DNA from: Anabaena azotica FACHB-119
Lineage (GTDB): Bacteria; Cyanobacteriota; Cyanobacteriia; Cyanobacteriales; Nostocaceae
Length of the DNA stretch: 64,000 nt
NCBI RefSeq assembly: GCF_014697625.1
Contig: NZ_JACJSG010000023.1
Coordinates: 1-64,000 of the forward strand
Direction: 5' to 3'
Positions 8,902 to 17,424 of the stretch are shown one piece after another. Within the stretch, counting starts at the first letter, position 1, and each line of letters starts with the position of its first letter. The translations under genes and the position numbers were made by a program. The notes below the pieces were generated by a model that saw only the letters and a list, made by a program, of their open reading frames with translations, ran no database searches and was not told the origin of the DNA.

Positions 8902-9357
8902 ATGGCTAATAATCCTTTAGGTGGTATCATTCCTCAACAGCCACCCATCGAACCACAGTCTGATGTTCATGTACTCAAGTCTCGTTTAGAGTGGGGCGAA
9001 CCAGCTTTTACAATACTGGATGTACGCGATCGCCCTACCTATAACAATGGACATATTCTAGGCGCGATGGCAATGCCAATCGAAGATTTGGTAGATAGAG
9101 CCGCATCATCTTTAGAAAAAAGCCGTGATATTTATGTTTACGGTGCAAGTGATGACCAAACTTCCGAAGCGGTAAATCTTCTCCGTTCGGCTGGCTTTGA
9201 ACACGTCTCTGAACTTAGAGGTGGTTTAGCTGCATGGAAAGCGATCGGCGGCCCAACCGAAGGAATTGTAGAATCCAGAACCCCCGCAGGTGCAGATGAC
9301 TACAATGTAGTAGATCGCCTTAAAGCTCACGCCGAAACACAGAAAAAAGACGTTTAA
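8902..9357 (+). CDS. Rhodanese-like domain protein lacking the catalytic Cys
   Basis: A 151-residue protein with a single rhodanese fold at residues about 22-115: FTILDVRDRPTYNNGHILGA (CH2A-type motif) and ELRGGLAAWKAIGGP at the C-terminal end. Where active rhodaneses have VVYCxxGxRS, this protein reads YVYGASDDQTSE, so Gly replaces the sulfur-accepting Cys. It is therefore probably not a sulfurtransferase but a binding or regulatory version. The N-terminus (NPLGGIIPQQPPIEPQ) is Pro-rich. It is transcribed alone and ends at an STRR. Confidence 0.85.
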   Translation: MANNPLGGIIPQQPPIEPQSDVHVLKSRLEWGEPAFTILDVRDRPTYNNGHILGAMAMPIEDLVDRAASSLEKSRDIYVYGASDDQTSEAVNLLRSAGFEHVSELRGGLAAWKAIGGPTEGIVESRTPAGADDYNVVDRLKAHAETQKKDV

Positions 9358-9613
<256 letters not shown>

Positions 9614-9614
<1 letters not shown>

Positions 9615-10243
9615 TAATGTTCAAATAAATCTTTAAATTGTAATAAATCTAAAGAGACAATTGTCGGTAGAACTAGAAAGCATTCTTGAGCTAGTTCCCA
9701 GCGTTCTTCGCGTTTGAGCATGGCGATTAATTTTTGCTGGGCGCTGAGTAAATAGCGGACATCATTGGCGGCGTAGTCGAGTTGCGCTGCGGTTAAATTA
9801 GCGGCGTTCCCCCAATCTGAACTTTGAGAGCTTTTATCTAGTTCTACTTGTTCTAATTCTTGTATTAAGTCTTTAAGTCCGTGACGATTGGTATAAGTAC
9901 GAGCTAACTTACTGGCAATTTTCGTACAAAAAATCGGCTGGACATGAATCCCCAAATGATAGCGCAAGGTAGCAACGTCAAACCGCGCGAAGTGAAACAC
10001 TTTCTCGACGTTGGTTGCTTCTAAGAGTTTTTTGAGATTGGGGGCTTGTGTTTGTCCTTTGGCTATGCGAATGGCGGTAACTTTTCCTTCTGGGTTGCAT
10101 AGCTGAATTAAACACAGGCGATCGCGCACAGGTAGTAATCCCATAGTTTCTGTATCGACGGCGATCGCCTGGGATTGTAAATACTCGGCGAGGGTTGCGT
10201 CACTAAGATCGCGATCGCCTACTTGAAAGTCTTGTAAGGTCAT
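9614..10243 (-). CDS. rnd: Ribonuclease D-like 3'-5' exonuclease
   Basis: A 209-residue protein with the DEDDy exonuclease domain: motif I AVDTETMGL (residues 28-36), motif II HFARFDVATLRYHLG, motif III LDYAANDVRYLL with Tyr and Asp. It processes RNA 3' ends such as tRNA precursors. It is much shorter than E. coli RNase D (about 375 residues) and lacks HRDC domains, as is usual for this cyanobacterial type. The ATG at 10243 begins MTLQDFQVGD. It is convergent with the rhodanese-like gene. Confidence 0.88.
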
Positions 10244-10325
10244 GAATCACTCAATAATATATGCAGTATCTGCCGACGAGTCACCGACACTACAATATTA
10301 TTGTCTAAAAAACTGACAATTCCAT

Positions 10326-10877
10326 CTATCGAGTACGCAAGAAAATCTGGGTGAGATAGACTTCACCTTGGGCATTAGTGGCAACACCAATACCTGTCAT
10401 ATTGTAGTTACCTCGAATATTCCTTAAGTGACCAGGGCTATCTATCCAACCAACCACAGCTTCATCAGCCGGATCATCATATCCCCGATTAAAAGCCACA
10501 TTTTCCGCAGCACTTTTGTAGCGAAGGGGGATAGCGTTTACTCGTTGCTCAAAACCTTGATGGCTAAAGGGAACTTTACCTCTAGCCATGTTTTGACTGT
10601 GGATTCTTGCTTGTTGAGTAATCTTAGGATTCAAAACCAACCTTGGTAGTCTTTTAGATATCCGATACCGATTAATTCGCTCAAACACTGATTTTTCCAA
10701 TGCAGTGGTTTGAAAGGTTGTAGTAGTTTTGGTTGCAACCTGATGAGAAAAAATCGACAACGGTGAATTTTCAGCAGAGTTTCTTGTAGAAGTGTGACCT
10801 GGTATAAGAGGAGCCATCAATCCTCCCCCAAGGACAAGCATACTTAAAGCGATGCCAAAAGCAGGTTGTCGGGACAT
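10326..10877 (-). CDS. Secreted CAP-domain (SCP/PR1) protein
   Basis: A 183-residue exported protein. A hydrophobic N-terminal segment (GIALSMLVLGGGLMAPLI) acts as signal peptide. The CAP domain covers about residues 62-183, with INRYRISKRLPRLVLNP, HSQNMARGKVPFSHQGFEQR carrying the conserved His, GWIDSPGHLRNIRGNYNMTG and a C-terminal strand GEVYLTQIFLRT. It is the paralogue of the next gene and shares most CAP positions. Bacterial CAP proteins are envelope or extracellular; their activity is poorly known. Confidence 0.85.
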   Translation of the reverse strand: MSRQPAFGIALSMLVLGGGLMAPLIPGHTSTRNSAENSPLSIFSHQVATKTTTTFQTTALEKSVFERINRYRISKRLPRLVLNPKITQQARIHSQNMARGKVPFSHQGFEQRVNAIPLRYKSAAENVAFNRGYDDPADEAVVGWIDSPGHLRNIRGNYNMTGIGVATNAQGEVYLTQIFLRTR

Positions 10878-10967
10878 GAAGAATTACTTTATATATATAC
10901 TATTAGACCTATACTCTAACTTCTTGCTCCTAGTTATATAACAGGATACTTTAGTAATTTGGTCATT

Positions 10968-11050
10968 GGTAATTGGTAATTGGTGATTGGTAATTGGTAA
11001 TTGGTCAACAGTCAACAGTTAACCGTCAACCGTTAACCGTCAACCGTCAA
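10968..11050. repeat. STRRs GGTAATT and GTCAACA/GTCAACC
   Basis: Two different heptamer families lie back to back between the two CAP genes (TTGGTAA units, then GTCAACA/GTTAACC units). Confidence 0.9.
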
Positions 11051-11053
11051 CAA

Positions 11054-11842
11054 CTAAGAACGAATGAAAATCTGCGTCAGGTACACAACTCCTTGACCAT
11101 TTACGGCAACACCAATTCCTGTCAAATTGGTATTGCTTCTAATGTTGGCTAGGTGTCCTGAGCTTTTGAGCCAGCTTTGGACGGCGCTGGTAGCTGGGTC
11201 TCTATCTTGGTTGTAAGCAACATTTTCTTTCGCGTCTTTGAAAGCAACACCAGTGGCTTGTACTCGTTGCTCAAATCCTTGATGGCTAAAGGGAACTTTT
11301 CCACTAGCCATATTTTCGCTGTGATTTCTGGCTTGCTGGTCAATGGACGCATTCCGGGTTAGTGGCGGTAGGTTCTGGGACTGTCTGTATTGATTGATTT
11401 GGTCGAAAATTGACTGTTCTATAGAAGCTGAGTTGCCATCAGATTGACCACCTGAAGAATTTTGAGGGGAATTCTGCCCACCTGAAGAATTTTGAGGGGA
11501 GTTTTGCCCGCCTGAAGGGTTTTGAGGGGAGTTCTGTCCGCCTGAAGGGTTTTGAGGGGAGTTTTGCCCGCCTGAAGGGTTTTGAGTAGAATTTTGTCCA
11601 CCAGAGGGATTTTGAGGGTAGCCTTGACCACCTGAAGGGTAATATTGCCCTGGATAATATTGCCCTGGATATCCCATAGGTTGACGATTGGATTGTCTGG
11701 GAAAATATTGTGCGAGAAGGTTATCGCTAGAGATGGATGAAAACTTGGGTGCAGGGGATTGATTTTGTAGAGAAACTGCACTTGCTCCACTGGTAAGAGC
11801 GAAAGTTCCGATCGCAACGGCGTAAATTGCAGATTTGAACAT
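11054..11842 (-). CDS. Secreted CAP-domain protein with decapeptide repeats
   Basis: A 262-residue exported protein. A signal peptide (AIYAVAIGTFALTSGASAVS) is followed by a low-complexity region with QYYPGQYYP and then about seven tandem ten-residue units of the type PSGGQNSPQN (residues about 68-136; bases about 11445-11640, 30-bp periodicity). The CAP domain follows with FDQINQYRQSQNLPPLTRN, HSENMASGKVPFSHQGFEQR, SSGHLANIRSNTNLTGIGVA and VYLTQIFIRS. The upstream neighbour in the same direction is a paralogue without repeats. The Gly/Gln/Asn-rich linker probably spans the wall or sheath. The 30-bp array is likely to vary in number between strains. Confidence 0.85.
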   Translation of the reverse strand: MFKSAIYAVAIGTFALTSGASAVSLQNQSPAPKFSSISSDNLLAQYFPRQSNRQPMGYPGQYYPGQYYPSGGQGYPQNPSGGQNSTQNPSGGQNSPQNPSGGQNSPQNPSGGQNSPQNSSGGQNSPQNSSGGQSDGNSASIEQSIFDQINQYRQSQNLPPLTRNASIDQQARNHSENMASGKVPFSHQGFEQRVQATGVAFKDAKENVAYNQDRDPATSAVQSWLKSSGHLANIRSNTNLTGIGVAVNGQGVVYLTQIFIRS

Positions 11843-11990
11843 TATGGTTGCTGAAAGTAAACTTCCTGTTCATCTAAACAGACCGTTCTTGATTGAACAA
11901 ATTGGCTACGGCTTGGTATATCTTTGCTTCTACTGGTATCCCTTTGAATATTCTCCGATAGCTAATAAATCCTTAGATTTTCATAAAACA

Positions 11991-12017
11991 GAGAGCGATC
12001 GCAGCGATCGCCCTCTC
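11991..12017 (-). terminator. Hairpin built on HIP1 sites downstream of trpB
   Basis: GAGAGCGATCG...CGATCGCCCTCTC folds into a strong stem. Read on the - strand it is followed by TCTGTTTTAT. A weaker long-loop stem AATAAATCTATC/GATAGATTTATT is at 12071-12120, against the trpB stop. One or both may end trpB transcription. Confidence 0.5.
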
Positions 12018-12118
12018 TCCTTAGTTTGATTTTCCGCTAAATTTTCCCCAAAATTGCGGAAAATCCCCTAAATAAATCTATCAATTTTTTAGGTAATATC
12101 CACCTTTAGATAGATTTA

Positions 12119-13357
12119 TTATGGCATTAAAAATTTAGCTACAGTTTGCACATCTTTGTCACCGCGTCCAGAGCAGTTAATAACGATGCGGGGGCTACCT
12201 GCAAGTTGGGGACAGAGGGTTTCGAGGTAGGCGATCGCATGGGCTGTTTCCAGTGCGGGGATAATTCCCTCCAACCGAGACAAACGCTGAAAAGCTGCTA
12301 AAGCTTCCTCATCAGTCACACTGTAATATTCAGCCCGACCAACATCTTTCAAGTAGCTATGTTCAGGCCCCACACCAGGGTAATCTAACCCTGCACTAAT
12401 CGAGTGTGCCTCAATTACCTGCCCATCTTCATCTTGCAGCAGATAACTCATAGCTCCATGCAATACACCAACTCGTCCCTTTGTCAAGGTAGCGGCGTGT
12501 TTTTCTGTATTGACACCTTCTCCGGCTGCTTCTACCCCAATTAGCCTAATCGACTGCTCACTCACAAACTCATGGAACAAACCCATCGCATTGGAGCCAC
12601 CACCCACACAAGCCAAGAGAATATCGGGTAAACCACCCCATTTTTCCAGAGCTTGAGCGCGAGTTTCTTGACCGATGACCGCGTGAAAATCGCGTACTAT
12701 CATCGGGTAAGGATGAGGCCCAGCGACCGAACCGAGAATGTAGTGAGTAGTTTCTACATTTGTCACCCAATCCCGAATTGCTTGTGATGTAGCATCTTTG
12801 AGAGTTCCTGTCCCAGCTTCCACCGGACGCACCTCCGCCCCCATCAGCCGCATTCTGAACACATTCAACGCTTGACGTTCCATATCGTGAACGCCCATGT
12901 AAATCACACATTCCAACCCAAACCGAGCGCAAACTGTAGCTGTGGCTACACCATGTTGTCCCGCACCTGTTTCGGCAATGATGCGTTTTTTACCCATGCG
13001 CTTGGCTAACAACACCTGACCAAGAGCATTGTTAATTTTGTGAGCGCCTGTGTGATTTAAATCCTCACGCTTTAAGTAAATTTGCGCCCCTGTACCATCA
13101 GGTCGGGCATAATGAGCCGTGAGGCGTTCCGCAAAATACAACGGTGTAGCGCGTCCTACGTAATCGCGCAATAATTGTTGTAGTTCTGCTTGAAAATTTG
13201 GGTCATTACGGTATTGCTGATAAGCTGATTCTAATTCAGCCAATGCCGGCATCAAAGTTTCCGGCACATACTTACCCCCAAAGCGTCCAAAGCGTCCTTG
13301 AGTATCAGGAACCTGAGCATTTGAGGGAGTACTTGGAGAAAGGGGAGTGGTAGTCAC
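12119..13357 (-). CDS. trpB: Tryptophan synthase beta subunit
   Basis: A 412-residue PLP enzyme that condenses indole with serine. Visible signatures are GRFGRFGGKYVPETLMPAL, KREDLNHTGAHKINNALGQ with the PLP-binding Lys, AETGAGQHGVATAT, CVGGGSNAMGLFHEF (phosphate loop), AAGEGVNTEKHAATL and NCSGRGDKDVQTV at the end. Full length. The start is a GTG at 13357 (VTTTPLSPS); no ATG lies nearby in frame before the conserved region. The trpA gene is not adjacent, as is usual in cyanobacteria. It is divergent from the SUI1 gene. Confidence 0.97.
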   Translation of the reverse strand: MTTTPLSPSTPSNAQVPDTQGRFGRFGGKYVPETLMPALAELESAYQQYRNDPNFQAELQQLLRDYVGRATPLYFAERLTAHYARPDGTGAQIYLKREDLNHTGAHKINNALGQVLLAKRMGKKRIIAETGAGQHGVATATVCARFGLECVIYMGVHDMERQALNVFRMRLMGAEVRPVEAGTGTLKDATSQAIRDWVTNVETTHYILGSVAGPHPYPMIVRDFHAVIGQETRAQALEKWGGLPDILLACVGGGSNAMGLFHEFVSEQSIRLIGVEAAGEGVNTEKHAATLTKGRVGVLHGAMSYLLQDEDGQVIEAHSISAGLDYPGVGPEHSYLKDVGRAEYYSVTDEEALAAFQRLSRLEGIIPALETAHAIAYLETLCPQLAGSPRIVINCSGRGDKDVQTVAKFLMP

Positions 13358-13496
13358 GGAATGATTTTTTATGATGGGATAGACTTAAATATTATAGGAA
13401 AGTCTGAGGTACGGATAATATAGTGCGGCAATTCGTAACTGGTAATTTATTTATAGTTCAAAATCTAAAAACAACTGACAACTAACAAATCTACTT

Positions 13497-13844
13497 ATGT
13501 CTTCCTCTAATTCTCAATCTTCTGACAAGCGCTTCGTCTACCGCGAGTTTGGCAACGATAACTCCGCCGCCTTAGAAAGAGCAAAACCAGAACTACCACC
13601 ACAACAACAAAATGTGCGAGTACAGGCTACCCGCGCTGGACGTAAGGGCAAAACTGTCACGGTAATTACTGGGTTTCAAACTAAGCCAGAAATTTTGGCA
13701 GATTTAGTCAAACAGTTAAAAACTCAGTGCGGCTCAGGTGGTACAGTCAAAGATAATGAGATTGAAATTCAAGGCGATCACAAACAAAAGATTTTAGAAA
13801 TTTTGATTAAGCTAGGCTACAAAGCCAAGATAAGTGGCGGTTGA
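13497..13844 (+). CDS. SUI1/eIF1-like (YciH) translation factor
   Basis: A 115-residue protein with the SUI1 domain in residues about 40-115: RVQATRAGRKGKTVTVITGF, LVKQLKTQCGSGGTVKDNEI, IQGDHKQKILEILIKLGYKA. Bacterial members (YciH) can affect start-site fidelity in vitro, but the physiological role is uncertain. The N-terminus is Ser/Gln-rich (SSSNSQSSDKRFVYREFG). It is divergent from trpB. Confidence 0.88.
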   Translation: MSSSNSQSSDKRFVYREFGNDNSAALERAKPELPPQQQNVRVQATRAGRKGKTVTVITGFQTKPEILADLVKQLKTQCGSGGTVKDNEIEIQGDHKQKILEILIKLGYKAKISGG

Positions 13845-13893
13845 TTGGCTAATTTTGTTAGTTTGTAGTTAGCACTGCTTGTTGATGAATATC

Positions 13894-13913
13894 AGGACTA
13901 AAGTCCTTACTAC
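13894..13913. repeat. Dispersed palindrome AGGACTAAAGTCCTTACTAC
   Basis: A short dispersed sequence with the palindromic core AGGACTAAAGTCCT. It recurs in inverted form at 26692-26711 and in direct form at 51356-51375. Confidence 0.8.
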
Positions 13914-13963
13914 GGACTTAACATCCTACTGCATTTTAATAGTGAAATTGGCAGGAGGTAAAC

Positions 13964-14122
13964 ATGGATTTAATTCGGATTTTATGTGCAGTTTTTCTTC
14001 CACCTCTGGGAGTTTTCTTACAAGTTGGACTCGGTAAGGATTTTTGGATTAATATACTGCTGACTTTTTTAGGTTATATTCCCGGAATTATTCATGCAGT
14101 CTGGGTAATTGCCAGGAAATAG
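13964..14122 (+). CDS. Pmp3/YqaE-family small membrane protein
   Basis: A 52-residue protein with two hydrophobic helices: DLIRILCAVFLPPLGVFLQV, a short turn with GLGKDFWIN, then ILLTFLGYIPGIIHAVWVIA and a basic end (RK). The PPLGVFLQ and GYIPGIIHA motifs are diagnostic of the Pmp3/YqaE family, which is linked to membrane potential and salt or cold stress in other organisms. A strong GCAGGAGG site precedes the ATG at 13964. It lies 120 bases after the SUI1 gene on the same strand. Confidence 0.88.
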   Translation: MDLIRILCAVFLPPLGVFLQVGLGKDFWINILLTFLGYIPGIIHAVWVIARK

Positions 14123-14127
14123 TCAGT

Positions 14128-14369
14128 AGTGGCGTGGCAAGGCTAAAATATTGCATTAATTAACCACAGAGACACAGAGGTTATACCAATTTTAAAAAAG
14201 AAGGCGACAGTAGGGGCGGGTTCACCGGGATCATCGTTAATTGTTGATGATATTTGATTAACCCGCCCCTACAAATTTCTATCTAATTACAAGATTTTAA
14301 TTCACATTAGACGTAAATCGGTATTAGAGAGGAAACTTATTGCAACATTTTAGTCCGGTCACGCCACTA
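14128..14369. mobile_element. MITE-like element A of a tandem cluster
   Basis: Bounded by TAGTGGCGTGGCAAGGCTAA on the left and TTAGTCCGGTCACGCCACTA on the right, with TTGCA next to each end. It contains a cyanobacterial 'cacagagacacagagg' piece and no coding frame. It begins 6 bases after the Pmp3-like stop codon. Confidence 0.65.
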
Positions 14370-14393
14370 CAGGAATTTTATTTTTACTTGATC

Positions 14394-14862
14394 AGGACTT
14401 ACGCAACTGGAACTTGGGGTAGGGTGCGTCAGATGTGGAAAATCCACAGAATGTGTAAGAAATTATTGGGGCTGACGCACCCTACTGGCGTGACCGGGCT
14501 AAAATGTGGCAAAAAATTTTCTTGTGGTGTAGGCATCTTGCCTACACTGGACGGGCAAGATGCCCATCCCACAAGAGTTTTCTAATGCACAAATTTAGTC
14601 TAGACATTCCACTACTGGCGTGGCAAGGCTAAAATAGTGCAATAAGTTTCCTCTCTAACCTCTGTGTCTCTGTGCCTCTGTGGTTAATTAATGCAACATT
14701 TTAGTCGTGTCAGTCCACTACTAGCGTGACCGGGCTAAAATGTTGCATTAGAGAATCAGTTTTATCGGCGTTCATCGGTGGTTTTTTCTTTAAATCTAAT
14801 GCACTATTTTATTCCGGTCGCGCTACTACAGTTAGTTTGATTATGACACTTGCGTAAGTCCT
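14394..14862. mobile_element. Composite inverted-repeat element with three nested elements
   Basis: The outer ends AGGACTTACGCAA (14394-14406) and TTGCGTAAGTCCT (14850-14862) match the 122-base element at 1308. Inside are three smaller elements of another family at about 14483-14614, 14613-14720 and 14722-14825. Each starts with GGCGTG(ACCGG/GCAAG)GCTAAAAT or a close variant and ends with the complement. Nested insertion is the simplest explanation. Apart from the terminator hairpin at 14907, nothing else is seen up to 14991. Confidence 0.65.
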
Positions 14863-14906
14863 ATGTTTATTTAATTTGTCAATGCGTAAGTCCTATTAAT
14901 ATAATA

Positions 14907-14943
14907 AAAACCATTCAAATATTCATAAAATTTGAATGGTTTT
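14907..14943 (-). terminator. Terminator of the fasciclin gene
   Basis: A 14-bp stem AAAACCATTCAAAT/ATTTGAATGGTTTT lies 50 bases downstream of the fasciclin stop on its strand. It is bordered by A and T runs on both sides, so it could work in either direction. Confidence 0.7.
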
Positions 14944-14991
14944 GTTTATGAAAAAATCAAGTTCTAGATAGTAATTTTTAACGCTAACAGC

Positions 14992-15822
14992 CTATAAATC
15001 AGGTGGCAAAATTACTTTGTTGATCCCATGAACTACGCCATTAGAAGCCTTGATATCAGCTTGTACTACTGTCGCATCGTTGACCCCAACACTTTTTCCC
15101 GGATCAACTTTGACAGCAATTGGGCCACCCTCGACACTCTGAAGTTGACCTGATTTCAAATCAGTCGATAATACAGCACCAGGAACAACGTGATAAGTCA
15201 GTAATTTGACTAATACTTCTTTGTTTTCTGGTTTGAATAAATCCATCACAGCGTCTTGTGGTAATTCAGCAAAAGCAGCATCGGTAGGAGCAAAAACTGT
15301 AAAGCTCTTATCGCCCTGTTGTAGAGTATCGGCTAGTCCAGCCGCTTTGATTGCTTTAGTCAGCGTTGTGAACGAACTATTTGATTCCAGCAATGCTAAC
15401 AAAGTTTTATTTTGAGTGTTGGTTGTTCCTTGTGGTGGTATTGTTGGTGGGATTTTCTGAGGTGTTCCTTGTGGTGGTGCGGTTGTCCCAGGTGTTTGCG
15501 GGGTGGAATTTGTTGCTGGGGAGGTTTCTGTGGGGGGGGTGCGGCTACCACGGTTATAGGGAGGCTCATTGAAAATACTTGGTCTGGGATTTGTGGTGCC
15601 GCTTCCGCTCTGTGCTATTTGTTGTTTATTGTTGTTTTTTGTTAACTGGCTAACATTTGTCTGATTAGGTTGACTCCGATTATAGGGAGCTTCTTGGAAA
15701 ATAGTAGGATTAGGATTTAATACTTCTCTGGCGATGGATGGTAATGTAATGAGGAGACTTACGCCTGCTAAACTCACTACACTTGCCAAATTGGTCAGCA
15801 GTTTGCTCTGATTCACCCTCAT
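14992..15822 (-). CDS. Secreted fasciclin (FAS1)-domain protein
   Basis: A 276-residue exported protein. A signal peptide (LASVVSLAGVSLLITLPSIA) is followed by a Pro/Thr/Gln-rich linker (residues about 30-135) that carries two copies of one short motif, NPNPTIFQEAPYNR and NPRPSIFNEPPYNR. A single FAS1 domain covers about residues 137-276, with SFTTLTKAIKAAGLADTLQQ, FTVFAPTDAAFAELP, LLTYHVVPGAVLSTD and NGVVHGINKVILPP. FAS1 domains mediate adhesion. The duplicated motif may be a docking or cleavage site. ATG at 15822. Confidence 0.9.
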   Translation of the reverse strand: MRVNQSKLLTNLASVVSLAGVSLLITLPSIAREVLNPNPTIFQEAPYNRSQPNQTNVSQLTKNNNKQQIAQSGSGTTNPRPSIFNEPPYNRGSRTPPTETSPATNSTPQTPGTTAPPQGTPQKIPPTIPPQGTTNTQNKTLLALLESNSSFTTLTKAIKAAGLADTLQQGDKSFTVFAPTDAAFAELPQDAVMDLFKPENKEVLVKLLTYHVVPGAVLSTDLKSGQLQSVEGGPIAVKVDPGKSVGVNDATVVQADIKASNGVVHGINKVILPPDL

Positions 15823-16511
15823 AATTTTTCTTTGTTTTGATTGTTATTAGATTATCTTAAAGATTTATAACATTTTTCAACCAACAAAATCTAACTACAG
15901 AGGTAAGAATTTTATGCAGAAATATGCAGCAAGCTAGGCAAAATCTCAAAATTAAGTTATATTTAACACTTAGATAATATAATTTAAACAGGATTTCTCT
16001 TCAGGTTTCTCAATAGGCTATTAGTGTCAACCTTATAAAAGTTAAGAGTTGATATAAGATTCATTCTGGTTTTTTGAAATATAGGTGGGGTGGAGAATGC
16101 CCATCAATATTATGATATGGCGCTGCACTGCCTACAATAAAAATCTTGTCAACCTTTTAACAGTGAACAGTGAACAGTTATCAGTTAAATACGTTGGTGA
16201 AAAACCACAGCAATTGGTGGAAGGCGTATTTTGGCGCTTGTTTATCTCCCACCATCCTCCCTGGCTGACTGATAACTGATAACTGATTTAATGATTTAAG
16301 CATTGAGAATGTATAAGAGTTTGATATGAGGTTAATTATGAATATAAAAATCAAACAGGGCAAAAATTGAGTTTTGTCAGAAAGTTTTAAAAATCCTGAC
16401 TTTTTTTAACCAAACAATGCAGTAAGAAATTAATTATTTACTCAGGAAATTTACTGGAAGTAAAGTTACAATCAGTAAGTCATTCCCTTAATCAGTAACG
16501 AGGCATAGATA
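15823..16511. other. Intergenic gap with one structured dispersed repeat
   Basis: AT-rich sequence between the divergent fasciclin and GST genes. It contains the dispersed repeat at 16156-16291. No other gene or RNA is recognised. Confidence 0.55.
16156..16291. repeat. Dispersed structured repeat, copy 1 of 3
   Basis: It begins AACAGTGAACAG..TTATCAGTTA and ends with TAACTGATAACTGAT, so its ends are complementary. The conserved interior has ACGTTGGTGAAAAACCACAG, CAATTGGTGGAAGGCG, TGGCGCTTGTTTATC and CCCACCATCC. Copies 2 and 3 are at 27520-27660 and 32780-32940. The interior could form GGTGG/CCACC pairs. Confidence 0.8.
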
Positions 16512-17300
16512 ATGTTAGAATTATACCAATGGGAACTTTCTCAATACTCAGAAAAAGTGCGGCTAATCTTAGATTACAAAGGTTTAGCGTATCGCAAAAT
16601 TGAAGTGACACCAGGAATTGGACAAGTAGATTTATTCCGGTTGACTGGACAGCGACAAGTACCTGTGTTGAAAGATGGGAATAAATATATTGCGGATTCA
16701 ACAGCGATCGCCAAGTATTTAGACTTAGAATATCCAGACCGTCCCCTGATACCAAAAGACCCCAAACAAAGGGGTTTAACTTTATTAATAGAAGAATGGG
16801 CTGATGAATCAATCGGCATTAAAGGTAGAAAAGCATTATTTGCAGCTATTAGTCAAGACCAAAGTTTCCGCAAAGCTTTATTACCCACCTCAACACCAGA
16901 CCTTCTCAAAACCCTAGTTGAAGGCGTACCCAGTGACTTACTGAGTGTTTTGGGGTTGGGAGTAGGTTATAGTCCAGATGTAGTCAGAAGCGCGATCGCA
17001 GATTTGAAACAAGACCTGGAAGCCCTGACACTACTGTTAGCAGACAGTCCCTACTTAACCGGAGACGAACCCACCCTAGCCGACTTAGCAGTAGCAGGTT
17101 TATCCATATTGTTAAAATTCCCCACAGGCCCCTATCTAGACTTACCCGAAAGCCTCAGAGGTAAAGGTATACCAATCTTAGCCGAGAATCCCGATTATGC
17201 ACCCTTTTTCGCTTGGCGCGATCGCATCTACAGCCAATTCCGCAAACCCATAATTGGTTCACCCACAGGCGGTTCGCCGACTACCATTCAAATTGATTAG
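16512..17300 (+). CDS. Glutathione S-transferase family protein
   Basis: A 262-residue cytosolic protein. The N-terminal thioredoxin-like domain (residues 1-75) reads LELYQWELSQYSEKVRLILD, GQRQVPVLKDGNKYIADSTA (cis-Pro and Glu/Asp-Ser site) and IAKYLDLEYPDRPLIP. An all-helical C-terminal domain follows with LLADSPYLTGDEPTLADLAV. The substrate is not predictable. The C-terminus has an extra tail (KPIIGSPTGGSPTTIQID). The ATG at 16512 fits the family start. Confidence 0.88.
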   Translation: MLELYQWELSQYSEKVRLILDYKGLAYRKIEVTPGIGQVDLFRLTGQRQVPVLKDGNKYIADSTAIAKYLDLEYPDRPLIPKDPKQRGLTLLIEEWADESIGIKGRKALFAAISQDQSFRKALLPTSTPDLLKTLVEGVPSDLLSVLGLGVGYSPDVVRSAIADLKQDLEALTLLLADSPYLTGDEPTLADLAVAGLSILLKFPTGPYLDLPESLRGKGIPILAENPDYAPFFAWRDRIYSQFRKPIIGSPTGGSPTTIQID

Positions 17301-17424
17301 GTGAGGGACTGGGGACTGGGGAGATGAGGGAGTGGGGGGAGATGGGGGAGACAGTCTAATGACTATGGACTATAGACTATGGACTGTTGACTATGGACTG
17401 TTGACTATGGACTGTTGACTAATG
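17301..17424. repeat. G-rich tract and STRR GACTATG / GACTGTT
   Basis: A purine-rich stretch is followed by nine or so heptamers that run into the start codon of the HerA-like gene: the ATG at 17422 lies within the last AATGACTAATGAC-type unit. Confidence 0.85.

Noticed and set aside
14394..14862. Insertion sequence with transposase
   Set aside because: No reading frame long enough for a transposase; only inverted-repeat elements.
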